DNA of 46,185 nucleotides from DASRBO01 sp035653595 (GTDB taxonomy: Bacteria; Actinomycetota; Acidimicrobiia; Acidimicrobiales; JAJPHE01). The translations under genes and the position numbers were made by a program. The DNA lies in NCBI GenBank assembly GCA_035653595.1, contig DASRBO010000042.1, positions 1 through 46,185 of the forward strand. Direction: 5' to 3'. The notes beneath the pieces are model-generated. The model worked only from the letters and a program-made list of their open reading frames with translations, had not been told where the DNA came from and made no database searches. Positions 17,127-25,509 of the stretch are shown one piece after another; positions within the stretch are counted from its first letter, which is position 1; each line of letters begins with the position of its first letter.

Positions 17127-19847
17127 GTGCCGATTGCAATGTCCCCGTCGAAGCGCGCCGGGCGTCGGGCGGACCGCCCCGGTCGCCGCTGGGTCCTGGC
17201 CGGGGTCGCCACCGCCCTGTCGGTTCCCATGGCCCTCCTGGGCCAGGCGTCGGCCTCGGCAGCGGGGGCAGGCCCGGGCCTGTCGGTGACCACCCCGACC
17301 ATGCGCACGGCCGGCCCGGCCGCGCCGCACCTGCCCAGGAATGCGGTCGAGACCGGCTCGGTGGGGGACTCCACCCCGCTCGATCTGACCCTGACCCTGG
17401 CGTCGGCCGATCCCACCGGCCTGGCCTCCATGGCCACCCAGGTGTCCGATCCCGGAAGCCCCCTGTACCACCACTTCCTGTCCACCTCGGCCTTCGCCGC
17501 CCGCTTCGGGGCCACGGCGGCCACCGTGTCCAAGGTGAGGGCCGAGCTGCGCTCGATGGGCCTGACGCCCGGGGCCCTGGCCCCCAACCACCTCTCGATC
17601 GAGGCCCGGGCCACCGCCGGGGTGGCGACGAGGGCCTTCCACACCCGCCTGCGGGCGGCCACCGTGTCGGGTGCCGGCGTGGCCGGGGCCAGGGCGCTCT
17701 ACGCCAACGTCAGCGCCCCGACCCTGCCGTCGGGCGTGACCGACGTGCTCGGCCTCGACAACCTCACCCGGGCCCACACCGAGTCGGTTAGCGGCTCCTA
17801 CGCCTCCGCCGCCGGGGCGGTGACGGGCGCGGCCACCGGGCACGTGTCGACGACCGTGCCCGTGTCGGCCTGCCCCAGCGCCCTGTCCCCCTTCACCCAC
17901 ACCCCGTCCCAGCTGAGCACCGCCTACGGAATGGGCGGCCTCTACGGCTCCGGTAGCAACGGGAGCGGCCAGACCATCGACCTGTTCGAGCTGGCCGACT
18001 ACTCCAGCAGTGACATCACCGCCTACGAGTCGTGCATGGGCATCTCGAATGTGTCGATCACCAAGGTGCCGGTGGACGGCGGCTCCAGCGGCATCGGCGC
18101 CGGCACGGCCGAGGCGACCTTCGACCTCGAGGACGTGATCGGCCTGGCCCCGGCGGCCAAGTTCGTCGTCTACGAGGCCCCCAACACCGGGCAGGGACTG
18201 CTGGACAACTACAGCGCCATAGTGAACTCGAACGCCGCCCAGGTCATCAGCACCAGCTGGGGCATCTGCGAGGCCGACGACGATCCCGCCCTGGCCCAGG
18301 CCGAGAACAACGTCTTCCAGCAGGCCGCCGTGCAGGGGCAGACCATCTTCGCCGCCTCGGGCGACAGCGGCTCTGAGGACTGCTACGACGCCTCCTCGCC
18401 GTCCCCCGACACCAGCCTGCAGGTCGACGACCCCGCCAGCCAGCCGCTGGTCACCGGGGTGGGCGGCACCACCCTGTCCTCGGTCGCCCCGCTGTCGGAG
18501 TCGGCGTGGAACGCCGGCGGGGGCTCGGGCGGCGGCGGCATATCCACCTTCTGGTCCATGCCCGCCTGGCAGGACCGGGTGGCGGGCTCGCAGTCCAGCG
18601 GCGTCCCCTGCGGGGCCGCCTCGGGTGACTGTCGCCAGGTGCCCGACGTGAGCGCCTCGGCCGACCCTGGCCACGGCTACGCCGTGTACTGCACCGCCGG
18701 TGACTGCTCCAACCGGGGCTGGGAGTCCGGCGGCGGGACCAGCATGGCGTCGCCCCTGTGGGCGGCGGCGGTGGCCCTGATCAACGAGTCCTGCCCGACC
18801 AGCAAGCGGGCCGGCTTCATCAATCCCGTCCTCTACTCCACCCCGGCCGGGTTCAACGACGTGACATCCGGCAGCAACGACCTGACCCACAGCCACGGCG
18901 GCAGCTATACGGCCGGCCCTGGCTACGACATGGCCACCGGGCTCGGCTCGCCGAACTTCGCCGGGCTGAGCGGGGCGATCTGCGCCGCCGCCGCCACCGG
19001 CTCGACCGGTGGCTCCCAGGGCGGGGGCGGGTCCTCGGGTGGCGGTTCCTCCGGCGGCGGCGGGTCGCCTGCTCCCACCGGGGCGCCGGGATCGGCGGCC
19101 TCGTCCGGCTACCGCTTCGTGGCCGCCGACGGGGGTGTGTTCTCCTACGGGGCGCCGTTCTTCGGCTCGACCGGCGCCATCCACCTGGCGGCGCCGATCG
19201 TCGGCATGGCCCCGACGCCGGACGGACGCGGCTACTGGCTGGTGGCCCGTGACGGCGGCATCTTCACCTTCGGCGACGCCGTGTTCTACGGGTCCACCGG
19301 TGCGATGCGGCTGGCCGCCCCGATCGTCGGGATGGCCGCCAGCCCGGACGGCCACGGTTACTGGCTCGTCGCCAGCGACGGCGGCATCTTCACCTTCGGC
19401 GACGCCGCCTTCCAGGGCTCGGCCGGTGCCCTCCGCCTGGCCGCTCCGATAGTCGGCATGGCCGTCGACCCGGCAACTGGCGGCTACTGGCTCGTCGCCA
19501 GCGACGGCGGCATCTTCTCCTACGGGGCCCCGTTCTTCGGCTCCACCGGCGCCATCCGCCTGGCTCAGCCGATCGTGGGCATGAGCGCGATGCCCGGCGG
19601 CGGTGGCTACCGCTTCGTCGCCGCCGACGGCGGCGTCTTCAACTTCGGCGACGCCGCCTTCTACGGCTCGACCGGCGCCATCCGCCTGGCCGCTCCGGTG
19701 GTCGCCATGGTCAGCTCACCCGACGGCGCCGGCTACTGGCTGGTGGCCCGCGACGGCGGTGTCTTCACCTTCGGCGATGCTGCCTTCCAGGGTTCCGCCG
19801 GCAACGTCCACCTGGCCGCTCCCATCGTCGGGGCGACCGGGACCTGA
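17127..19847 (+). CDS. Secreted sedolisin (S53) serine-carboxyl protease with six C-terminal 42-aa repeats
   Basis: The 906-aa preproenzyme has a signal peptide (about 1-46), an S53 propeptide (about 70-220; DPGSPLYHHFLS is the typical propeptide motif) and a catalytic domain with Glu329 and Asp333 (AEATFDLEDV), oxyanion Asp413 (AASGDSGS) and nucleophile Ser539 (GGGTSMASPLWA). The Ca-site region GYDMATGLGSPN also matches. Sedolisins are usually active at acid pH outside the cell. After a Gly/Ser linker come six GYW repeats. The start is GTG 17127 or ATG 17139; neither has a good ribosome-binding site. A strong hairpin follows the stop. The repeats replace the short C-terminus usual in this family and probably anchor or deliver the protease. 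Confidence 0.92.
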   Translation: MPIAMSPSKRAGRRADRPGRRWVLAGVATALSVPMALLGQASASAAGAGPGLSVTTPTMRTAGPAAPHLPRNAVETGSVGDSTPLDLTLTLASADPTGLASMATQVSDPGSPLYHHFLSTSAFAARFGATAATVSKVRAELRSMGLTPGALAPNHLSIEARATAGVATRAFHTRLRAATVSGAGVAGARALYANVSAPTLPSGVTDVLGLDNLTRAHTESVSGSYASAAGAVTGAATGHVSTTVPVSACPSALSPFTHTPSQLSTAYGMGGLYGSGSNGSGQTIDLFELADYSSSDITAYESCMGISNVSITKVPVDGGSSGIGAGTAEATFDLEDVIGLAPAAKFVVYEAPNTGQGLLDNYSAIVNSNAAQVISTSWGICEADDDPALAQAENNVFQQAAVQGQTIFAASGDSGSEDCYDASSPSPDTSLQVDDPASQPLVTGVGGTTLSSVAPLSESAWNAGGGSGGGGISTFWSMPAWQDRVAGSQSSGVPCGAASGDCRQVPDVSASADPGHGYAVYCTAGDCSNRGWESGGGTSMASPLWAAAVALINESCPTSKRAGFINPVLYSTPAGFNDVTSGSNDLTHSHGGSYTAGPGYDMATGLGSPNFAGLSGAICAAAATGSTGGSQGGGGSSGGGSSGGGGSPAPTGAPGSAASSGYRFVAADGGVFSYGAPFFGSTGAIHLAAPIVGMAPTPDGRGYWLVARDGGIFTFGDAVFYGSTGAMRLAAPIVGMAASPDGHGYWLVASDGGIFTFGDAAFQGSAGALRLAAPIVGMAVDPATGGYWLVASDGGIFSYGAPFFGSTGAIRLAQPIVGMSAMPGGGGYRFVAADGGVFNFGDAAFYGSTGAIRLAAPVVAMVSSPDGAGYWLVARDGGVFTFGDAAFQGSAGNVHLAAPIVGATGT
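19107..19844 (+). repeat. Six 42-residue GYW repeats
   Basis: Units begin GYRFVAADGG or GYWLV[AR][SR]DGG and end in APIVGMA. Units 1 and 4 share SYGAPFFGSTG, and units 1 and 5 share GYRFVAADGGVF, hinting at duplication of a multi-unit block within the array. Confidence 0.85.
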
Positions 19848-19853
19848 AAAAGT

Positions 19854-19887
19854 GGTTCGGGCCAGTCGTCTCCGACTGGCCCGAACC
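19854..19887. terminator. Strong 15-bp hairpin terminator between convergent genes
   Basis: GGTTCGGGCCAGTCG (19854-19868) and its perfect complement (19873-19887) enclose the tetraloop TCTC. It starts seven bases after the sedolisin stop. The A run just before it becomes a U tract when read from the minus strand, so it should also end transcripts of the LPXTG gene coming from the right. Confidence 0.8.
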
Positions 19888-19894
19888 TCCTGAG

Positions 19895-19924
19895 CCGTCC
19901 CGGGGGAGCGGTCCCCGGGGACGG
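19895..19924. terminator. Second hairpin between convergent genes
   Basis: Arms 19895-19907 and 19912-19924 pair at 12 of 13 positions around a GCGG loop, directly after the first hairpin. There is no T tract. It may reinforce the first hairpin. Confidence 0.5.
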
Positions 19925-20039
19925 TCGGGGTTCTACCCTCGGGCGGACGTTTCAATCATCAGGATCTGCGCCGCCGTCCCGGACCTGCGCCGCCATCCAG
20001 ACATTGGCTGGCTTGCGGACATGTGCCGACCGTCGCTCC

Positions 20040-21458
20040 TCACCGACGGTTGCGCCGGCGGCGGGAGAGCAGGGTCAGGGCGGTGCCGCCGCCCAGCAGC
20101 CCGCCGGCCCAGATCAGGCCGCCGACGGCCGAGTACCCGGTGAAGGGAAGCGACACCGGCAGGGCACCGGAGCTGGTCGCCGTGCCGGCCACCGCGGCGG
20201 GGAGGCCAGCGCCGGTCGCCGCCGCGGGCCGCGAGATCGTCAGGCCCAGAACGTGGGTACCGGGCGACGGGGCCGGGCTGGCCGAGCCGGAGTGGGCGGC
20301 GACCGTGCTGGTGGCGCCCGTGGCCGGTGCGTTCAGCGACCTGCCCAGAGCCTGGGCGTTCGGGGTGGCGGTGCCCGACGGGCCGTTCGTCGCCGACGCG
20401 CCGCCGGAGTTGGTGGCGGTGGTGGCCAACACGTGGCTGCCGAGGCAGCCGTTGGTCATGGCCTGGGTGCCGAACTCCTTCCAGAGCAGCCCCAGCTCGG
20501 CCAGCACGGCCACCTTGGTGGGATGGGCGTTCTGGGCGATGAACGAACGCAGCGCGCTGACCACCTCGGTCTGGAGGGTCAGGCAGGCCGCTGACGGCGC
20601 GGCCTCCTCACTGTTGCCCGCCACCCGGCTGCCACGGCTCGGCTGGGCGCTGCTGGGCTGCTGGTTGTTGGCAGACGCCTGCGACATGACGGCCGGCTTC
20701 TGCGAGCACGGGGTGACCCAGAAGACCTTGTGCTTGACGTCGCTGCCCTGGGAACCGGTGACCTCGGCGGTCAGCTTGATGTGGTAGCCCCGCTTGACCG
20801 GCTGGCCTCCCATGGCGCCGATCGGGTCGGCGATCGGGACGTTGGCGTCGAGCTGGTTTCCCCCGCTGCGCTGCGCCGTCGTCCAGGTGGCCTGGTACTC
20901 CACACTGTGACCGGTCCGGGTGGGCGCCTGGGGCGAGAGGGTGATGGTGGCGTTCTGGGTGCCGGCGTCGAAGCCGAAGAAGCTCACGCTGAAGGCGCAG
21001 CTCACATGCGAGTCGTTGTCGTAGCCGGCATCGGGGCGGTACTCGTCGATCTTGACCGTCCCGTTGTTGCCCGCCGGGGCGTTCCGGCCGCCGCTGGCGT
21101 CCTCGCCGGACGAGTTGGCCGTCGAGGTGCCGTTCGCCGCCTGGTCCTGGCGGGCCGAGTCGTGGTCGGACGAGCCAGAACCACCGCCCGAGGGCTGCGC
21201 CGACTGGTGCCGGTCCTGGTCGCCGGCGGAAGAGGACCCGGAGCCGTGGTCGTCCCGGTCGGACGAGGCCGACTGGCCGGAGTGGTCCCCCGAGCGGTCG
21301 GCCCCGGAGCCGCCCGAGCCCTGACTGGCGTGGTCACTGCCTTGGCTGGAACCGCCCGAGTTGCTCCAACCCCATGCCGGCCCTCCGGTCCCCAGTGTGA
21401 TGAAGGTGGCCGTGGCCAGCGAGGTCAGAATCGCCCCGAAGCGATGCGATTTCTCCAT
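20040..21458 (-). CDS. LPXTG-type cell-wall-anchored surface protein
   Basis: Translation from ATG 21458, with GGGAG six bases upstream, gives 472 aa; an in-frame extension further upstream is non-coding in character. A signal peptide (MEKSHRFGAILTSLATATFI) is followed by about 110 residues of Ser/Gly/Asp/Gln low complexity, then a folded region with Cys (SHVSCAFSVSFFGFD, ATITLSPQAPTRTGHSVEY, VFWVTPCSQ) and another Cys-bearing helix (PSAACLTLQTEVVSALRSF). The C-terminus carries a complete sortase signal: LPFTG at about 437-441, a hydrophobic stretch and RRRRNRR. It should therefore be covalently linked to the cell wall. No enzyme motif is seen and no sortase gene lies in the window. Confidence 0.8.
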   Translation of the reverse strand: MEKSHRFGAILTSLATATFITLGTGGPAWGWSNSGGSSQGSDHASQGSGGSGADRSGDHSGQSASSDRDDHGSGSSSAGDQDRHQSAQPSGGGSGSSDHDSARQDQAANGTSTANSSGEDASGGRNAPAGNNGTVKIDEYRPDAGYDNDSHVSCAFSVSFFGFDAGTQNATITLSPQAPTRTGHSVEYQATWTTAQRSGGNQLDANVPIADPIGAMGGQPVKRGYHIKLTAEVTGSQGSDVKHKVFWVTPCSQKPAVMSQASANNQQPSSAQPSRGSRVAGNSEEAAPSAACLTLQTEVVSALRSFIAQNAHPTKVAVLAELGLLWKEFGTQAMTNGCLGSHVLATTATNSGGASATNGPSGTATPNAQALGRSLNAPATGATSTVAAHSGSASPAPSPGTHVLGLTISRPAAATGAGLPAAVAGTATSSGALPVSLPFTGYSAVGGLIWAGGLLGGGTALTLLSRRRRNRR

Positions 21459-21787
21459 TTGACGCTCCCTGATTTTGGGACAGCTGTGGACATAACCGAC
21501 ATCCCCTAGTGGTCGGGGCGTACCCGACCTTTTGCGATCCCTAACCAGAATTTTTGAGAAATCTCGAGATCCCTCACTTTCGGGGCCGGAACCGGGGCTT
21601 CCAGTCTCTGGATGGCGCCGTCCGGCGGCCCCTTCCCCCGGCGCCGGGGAACCGGGTGCCCCGGTCGCCTTCGAAATATCTAACGATCTGCCCGATTCTC
21701 GCCCCGGACGCCTCAATTGGGGGCCCCGCCATCCGACATAACCATGCGGGTCATGTGACGGTTCACGAGGGGCACAAAGGCAGGTCG
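21459..21787. promoter_or_regulatory. Divergent intergenic region with one hairpin
   Basis: This 329-bp region separates the LPXTG gene from the diguanylate cyclase gene and must hold both promoters. GGTCGGG (21511-21517) and CCCGACC (21523-21529) form a perfect 7-bp stem with loop GCGTA, followed by TTTT on the plus strand. The stretch around 21534-21590 is noticeably AT-richer, with ACCAGAATTTTTGAGAAATC. I found no clear -10/-35 pairs and no match to a c-di-GMP riboswitch core. The frame is open upstream of 21788, but the sequence does not look coding. Confidence 0.35.
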
Positions 21788-23266
21788 ATGGCGGTCGAGA
21801 CGTCCAGCCAGACCGAGGACGAGACGGCGGGGATCCTGTCGCCCACGTCGATGGTCCGCCTGGCGGCGGTCCTGTTCTTCGCCTGCGGCCTGGTCACCCT
21901 CCTGAGTCCCCTGGCGCCCACCCCGCCGGGGTTCCAGCGCTTCGGCGTGGCCGCGGTCGGGATCGCCGCCGTGGTGTCGGCCCCGGTGGTCTGGTTCCTG
22001 CCCTGGGCCCGCTGGCCCCGCTGGACGAGCCAGCTGCTGGCCATCCCCGCCCTGGCCCTGATCGGCCTGCACAACTACTTCGGGGGCGAGGACCCCTACC
22101 GGTACCCGGTCTTCTACATGGTGACCTGGGTGTGGCTGGGCCTGGCCCACCGCCGCTGGACGTCCCTGCGCTGGGTGCCGGCCCTGGCCATCAGCTACGT
22201 GGTCCCGCTCTACCTCCATCACGCCCCCGCCTGGGCCATGGTCTCGCTGGTCTACGTGGTGCCCGTGCTGGTGCTGGTGGCCGAGATGATGGGCTGGGCC
22301 GCCGCCCGCATCGCCAAGGTCCAGGCGGCGGTGAGCTCAGCCGAGCAGCGCCTGTCGGCGCTGGTGAGCAACGTCAGCGACATCATCGGCGTGCTCGACG
22401 GTGGCCAGCGGGTGACCTACGTGAACCCTGCCATCACCCGGGTCCTCGGCTACGAGCCGGACCATCTCCTCGGGTCCCTCTTCGGGGTGGTTGTCCACGA
22501 CGCCGACCACTACTACGTCAGCGACCACTTCGCCGAGGCGGTCGCGTCGCCCGGCGAGCCGGTCAAGGTGGAGTTCAGGGCCAGGCGCAACGATGGGACG
22601 GTGGTGCTCCTCGGGGGCGCCCTCACCAGCCGGGTCGACGATCCGGCCGTGGGCGGGGTGATCGTCACCCTCACCGACGTCACCGGTCAGCGGGAGTACG
22701 AGGCCCACCTGCGCCACGAGGCCCTCCACGACAACCTCACCGGGCTGGCCAACCGCACCCTGCTCATGGACCGCCTCGTTCAGGCCACCAGGCGGGCCGA
22801 ACGCACCGGGGGCCGGCCGGCGGTGCTGTTCTTCGACCTGGACCGCTTCAAGGGGCTCAACGACAGCATGGGACACGCCGTCGGCGACCGGGTCCTGACG
22901 GCCGTGGCCGAGCGGATCCGACCTCTCCTGCGCTCCAGCGACACCCTCTGCCGTTACGGCGGAGACGAGTTCGCCGTGCTGTGCGAGGACGTGACCGACG
23001 AGGCGGAGGCCATGGCCATCGGCGAGCGGATCGTCGAGGCGATGGCCCGTCCCTTCAAGGTCGGCGACCTGTCCCTCCAGATGTCGACCAGCGTCGGCGT
23101 CGCCGTGTCAGGGACGCCGGTCGTCGATCACGAGGTCCTGCTGGGCAACGCCGACGCCGCCATGTACGTGGCCAAGGAGCGGGGCCGCGGCCGCTGCGAG
23201 CTGTTCGACGAGCGGGTCGACGTCTGGGCGACCCAGCAGCCCGCCGGCAACCTCAGCCGACCGTAA
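21788..23266 (+). CDS. Membrane PAS-GGDEF diguanylate cyclase
   Basis: ATG 21788 follows AAAGGCAGG and gives 492 aa. Residues about 20-170 contain five or so hydrophobic segments, an N-terminal membrane sensor. A PAS domain follows (about 195-310; LVSNVSDIIGVLDG, VTYVNPAI, GVVVHDADHYY). The GGDEF domain starts at HDNLTGLANRTLL, and the catalytic signature is the canonical GGDEF at about residue 391, preceded by RSSD at the exact spacing of a c-di-GMP inhibitory I-site. FFDLDRFKGLND supplies the metal Asp. It should make cyclic di-GMP and be feedback-inhibited. A second c-di-GMP protein, at 33308-37060, could degrade the product. The 3' end overlaps the cupredoxin gene by 14 bp, tail to tail. 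Confidence 0.9.
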   Translation: MAVETSSQTEDETAGILSPTSMVRLAAVLFFACGLVTLLSPLAPTPPGFQRFGVAAVGIAAVVSAPVVWFLPWARWPRWTSQLLAIPALALIGLHNYFGGEDPYRYPVFYMVTWVWLGLAHRRWTSLRWVPALAISYVVPLYLHHAPAWAMVSLVYVVPVLVLVAEMMGWAAARIAKVQAAVSSAEQRLSALVSNVSDIIGVLDGGQRVTYVNPAITRVLGYEPDHLLGSLFGVVVHDADHYYVSDHFAEAVASPGEPVKVEFRARRNDGTVVLLGGALTSRVDDPAVGGVIVTLTDVTGQREYEAHLRHEALHDNLTGLANRTLLMDRLVQATRRAERTGGRPAVLFFDLDRFKGLNDSMGHAVGDRVLTAVAERIRPLLRSSDTLCRYGGDEFAVLCEDVTDEAEAMAIGERIVEAMARPFKVGDLSLQMSTSVGVAVSGTPVVDHEVLLGNADAAMYVAKERGRGRCELFDERVDVWATQQPAGNLSRP

Positions 23267-23834
23267 CCGTCCCTGTCATGAAGGTGTGCAGCGTGCACTT
23301 GTAGGGATAGGACCCTGCCTTCTTGAAGGTGAAGGAGAAGGACTTTCCCTGGGCAAGGTCGCCCGAGTCGAACGTTCCGTCGTTGGCCGTCCAGGTGTGG
23401 GTCGAGCTGTCCTTGTTGGTGACCGTCACCGTCGCCCCCACCGGGACGTTCAGGTTGGACGGTGAGAAGGCGAAGTTCTGGATGGTGATGGCGAAGGTCT
23501 TCTGACCACTGGTCGTGGTCGTGGCCGACGGCGCCTTTGTCGTCGAGGTCGTCCCCGAGCCGGACCCGCCGGATGCCGTAGTGGTTGTGGCGGACGGCCC
23601 CCCTGAGGACTGCCCACCCGAGTTGGGCAGGGTGCTGCTCGGCGGGACGGTCACCCCCGAGGCGGACTCGGTGGACGAGGTGGTCGAGGCCGAGGACCCG
23701 ACCGTGGTGGTGGCCCCGTTGGACGTGGTTGTGGTCGTCCCGACGGCGGCCGGCTTGGACGAGCCGCATGCCGCCAGGACGAGGACCACGGCGACGAGCC
23801 AGAGAGGGCTCCTCCGGATGGGTGTGGTGATCAT
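23253..23834 (-). CDS. Cupredoxin (plastocyanin-like) lipoprotein
   Basis: ATG 23834 with GGAGG four bases upstream gives 193 aa. A lipoprotein signal (LWLVAVVLVLAACGSS, lipid Cys23) is followed by about 80 residues of Thr/Ser/Gly linker and then a cupredoxin domain (FAITIQNFAFSPSNLNVPVG, then TVTVTNKDSSTHTWT). The type-1 copper ligands are all visible: His146 (THTW), Cys180, His183 and Met186 (YKCTLHTFM). It is thus a membrane-tethered periplasmic-side blue copper electron carrier or copper-binding protein. No oxidase gene is adjacent. It is divergent from the lipoprotein gene at 23953. Confidence 0.9.
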   Translation of the reverse strand: MITTPIRRSPLWLVAVVLVLAACGSSKPAAVGTTTTTSNGATTTVGSSASTTSSTESASGVTVPPSSTLPNSGGQSSGGPSATTTTASGGSGSGTTSTTKAPSATTTTSGQKTFAITIQNFAFSPSNLNVPVGATVTVTNKDSSTHTWTANDGTFDSGDLAQGKSFSFTFKKAGSYPYKCTLHTFMTGTVTVG

Positions 23835-23915
23835 GCCGCCTCCGATCGCTTCTTCCCTGACTACCTGCGAGGGCTCGGTCGAGATTTTGACCGCTGGCAG
23901 GACCCTAGGACCCTG

Positions 23916-23942
23916 GATCCCCCACCGGGGGATCGATAGGGT
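23916..23942 (+). promoter_or_regulatory. Palindrome plus -10-like box before the disrupted lipoprotein gene
   Basis: GATCCCCC (23916-23923) and GGGGGATC (23927-23934) are perfect 8-bp arms around ACC, followed at once by TAGGGT (23937-23942), a plausible -10 element, ten bases before the ATG at 23953. A repressor bound here would cover the spacer and -10. It lies in the region shared with the divergent cupredoxin gene. Confidence 0.5.
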
Positions 23943-23952
23943 ACGAAAGGGC

Positions 23953-24592
23953 ATGAAAGGTTCAGCGGACAGGCACGGCCGGGGGCGGCTCGGCTGGATC
24001 GCACTGGTGGCCCTGGCCTGCCTCGGATCGGCCGGCCTCGCCGGCTGCGGGGGTGGCAAGAGCGCCCAGGCCCCCCAGGCGACCGTCCCGTCCGCCGCCA
24101 CCAGCGTCTCGAGCGACCCCTACGCCGTCCCACCCAAGATCACCGCCGCCTACGTCCAGCGCGTGCTGAACGCTCTCGACGTGGTCGACGGCGAGGCGAC
24201 CCACCTGATCGTCACCAACCGAGCCTTAGTGCCGGCGGCTGTTACCCGTCTGCGTGCGATTGATAGCGACAGCTGGTTCACCGAGGTGACGGACACCTGG
24301 GCTGACGACATCGGTCATGGACTGACCTCCTACCGACCGACGCCTGGCGACCGAAAGGAACGTAAAAGCACTGCTGTCGGGGCAGGCCACTTGCGTGTTC
24401 GCGCAGGTACAGAGCGACTTCTCCGCCGTCGCTTCTCATCCTGTTGCACCGGAGACCAACTACATCCAGTTGGTTCCTCTGGCTGCCGGACGCGACCCGG
24501 CCGGGTACAACCCGACGCCATGGATGATCAATGTCGAGGGCTCGAACTCTCAAGGCCTCACTCCTAAGGATCCATGCGACGGCTCCCGGTAG
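23953..24592 (+). pseudogene. Frameshifted lipoprotein gene
   Basis: From ATG 23953 the first frame encodes a lipoprotein signal (IALVALACLGSAGLAGCGGG) and about 110 further coherent residues (YAVPPKITAAYVQRVLNAL, then LIVTNRALVPAAVTRLRAID) up to GLTSYRP near 24345. After that the frame becomes Arg-rich nonsense. The +1 frame then reads sensibly (LLSGQATCVFAQVQSDFSAV, then TNYIQLVPLAAGRD and PWMINVEGSNSQGLTPKD) to the stop at 24590-24592. The break lies between about 24325 and 24365, beside the tandem CGACCGACG. It could be a real mutation or a sequencing or assembly error. Base composition is less GC-rich here. The intact product would be a secreted lipoprotein of about 212 aa that overlaps the next gene by 19 bp. 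No family was recognised. Confidence 0.6.
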
Positions 24593-25398
24593 CGGCTGCC
24601 ATCCTCACCGCGCTTGTTACGGCGGCTCCAGCGCAGGGCGCGGTTGCAGGCACTCTCGACATCCACCCCAGTGAGTCGGGCGACTCGGTCGCCTTCCACA
24701 TATCTGGCGGCACCCCCGGCCTGGTTGGACCGGCGAGTGACCGGGCCCCGATAGCTGAGGCTGCGGCGCCGATGTTCGAGATCGACTCGCCCAGCCTGGT
24801 CTTCGCCGGCGGCAACTTCTGCATCGCCGTGGCGCGGAGTTGGGTGGCCGATCCGGCCGTGGCGGCCAACGCCAACGCAGGCAACGAGGTCCGGTGGCAG
24901 GTGCTTCTCTCGCAGTGGGGGCCGTGTCCGGGGGTGCAGCTGCCGGCGGGCATGAACGTGCCACCTGCTCTGATCGCCGCCACGTTCTGGGATCAGCACG
25001 GTCAGGACCTGCTGGCGCGGCCGGCGCCGAGGATCCAGCCCGGCTACGCCCTGGCGGGCAAGACGGCGTACCTGGAGGCGCAGTCTCCGACCTCGCAGAC
25101 GTTCAACAACCCGACCGGCGCCGGCGGCCTGGTGATCACCGCCGCCGGCACCTTCTACGTCGACTGGGGCGACGGGTCGCCGATGGCGGGGCCGTTCGCT
25201 GACGCCGGGGGCCCCTATCCGAGTGGCGACATCACCCACACCTGGACCACGGCCGGCTCCTACACGGTGACGGTCTACGAGAAGTGGACCGCCCACTGGT
25301 CGCTGAACGGCCATCAGGGGACCCTGACAACGCTGCGGACGGTCGGGTCGCTGCCGGCCTTCCAGGTCCGCCAGCTGGAGTCGGTCCGCAACCGCTAA
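24574..25398 (+). CDS. Secreted PKD-domain protein
   Basis: ATG 24574 has AAGGA three bases upstream and lies inside the end of the disrupted lipoprotein gene, suggesting coupling. The 274-aa product starts with a signal peptide (MRRLPVAAAILTALVTAAPA). Residues about 40-180 form an extracellular region with two Cys (GGNFCIAVA, WGPCPGVQLP). Residues about 185-240 are a PKD/Ig-like domain (YVDWGDGSPMAGPF, then ITHTWTTAGSYTVTVYEKW). PKD domains mediate protein-protein or protein-glycan contact. The C-terminus is plain, without an anchor. Its function is unknown; it probably works with the upstream lipoprotein when that gene is intact. Confidence 0.7.
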   Translation: MRRLPVAAAILTALVTAAPAQGAVAGTLDIHPSESGDSVAFHISGGTPGLVGPASDRAPIAEAAAPMFEIDSPSLVFAGGNFCIAVARSWVADPAVAANANAGNEVRWQVLLSQWGPCPGVQLPAGMNVPPALIAATFWDQHGQDLLARPAPRIQPGYALAGKTAYLEAQSPTSQTFNNPTGAGGLVITAAGTFYVDWGDGSPMAGPFADAGGPYPSGDITHTWTTAGSYTVTVYEKWTAHWSLNGHQGTLTTLRTVGSLPAFQVRQLESVRNR

Positions 25399-25424
25399 CC
25401 GCGGTCGGTCAAGGCTCTGTGCCC

Positions 25425-25438
25425 GTAACGGTTGTTAC
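25425..25438. promoter_or_regulatory. Short palindrome before the HTH-PAS-kinase gene
   Basis: GTAAC and GTTAC flank GGTT, about 70 bp upstream of the GTG start at 25510. It is the only obvious symmetric element in that spacer. The arms are short, so a regulator site is only a guess. Confidence 0.25.
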
Positions 25439-25509
25439 CGTCCGGTCCTTTTCGGGCGCCGGGGGGAGTTCTTGGAGGAGGTGGGAGGGCCGACTAGAAC
25501 TATTCATCG

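Noticed and set aside
21459..21787. c-di-GMP riboswitch before the diguanylate cyclase or LPXTG gene
   Set aside because: No match to the conserved core of either c-di-GMP riboswitch class; only one simple hairpin is present.
21554..21787. N-terminal extension of the diguanylate cyclase gene
   Set aside because: The extra residues are Arg/Pro-rich and non-coding in character; ATG 21788 has a ribosome-binding site and starts just before the first membrane helix.
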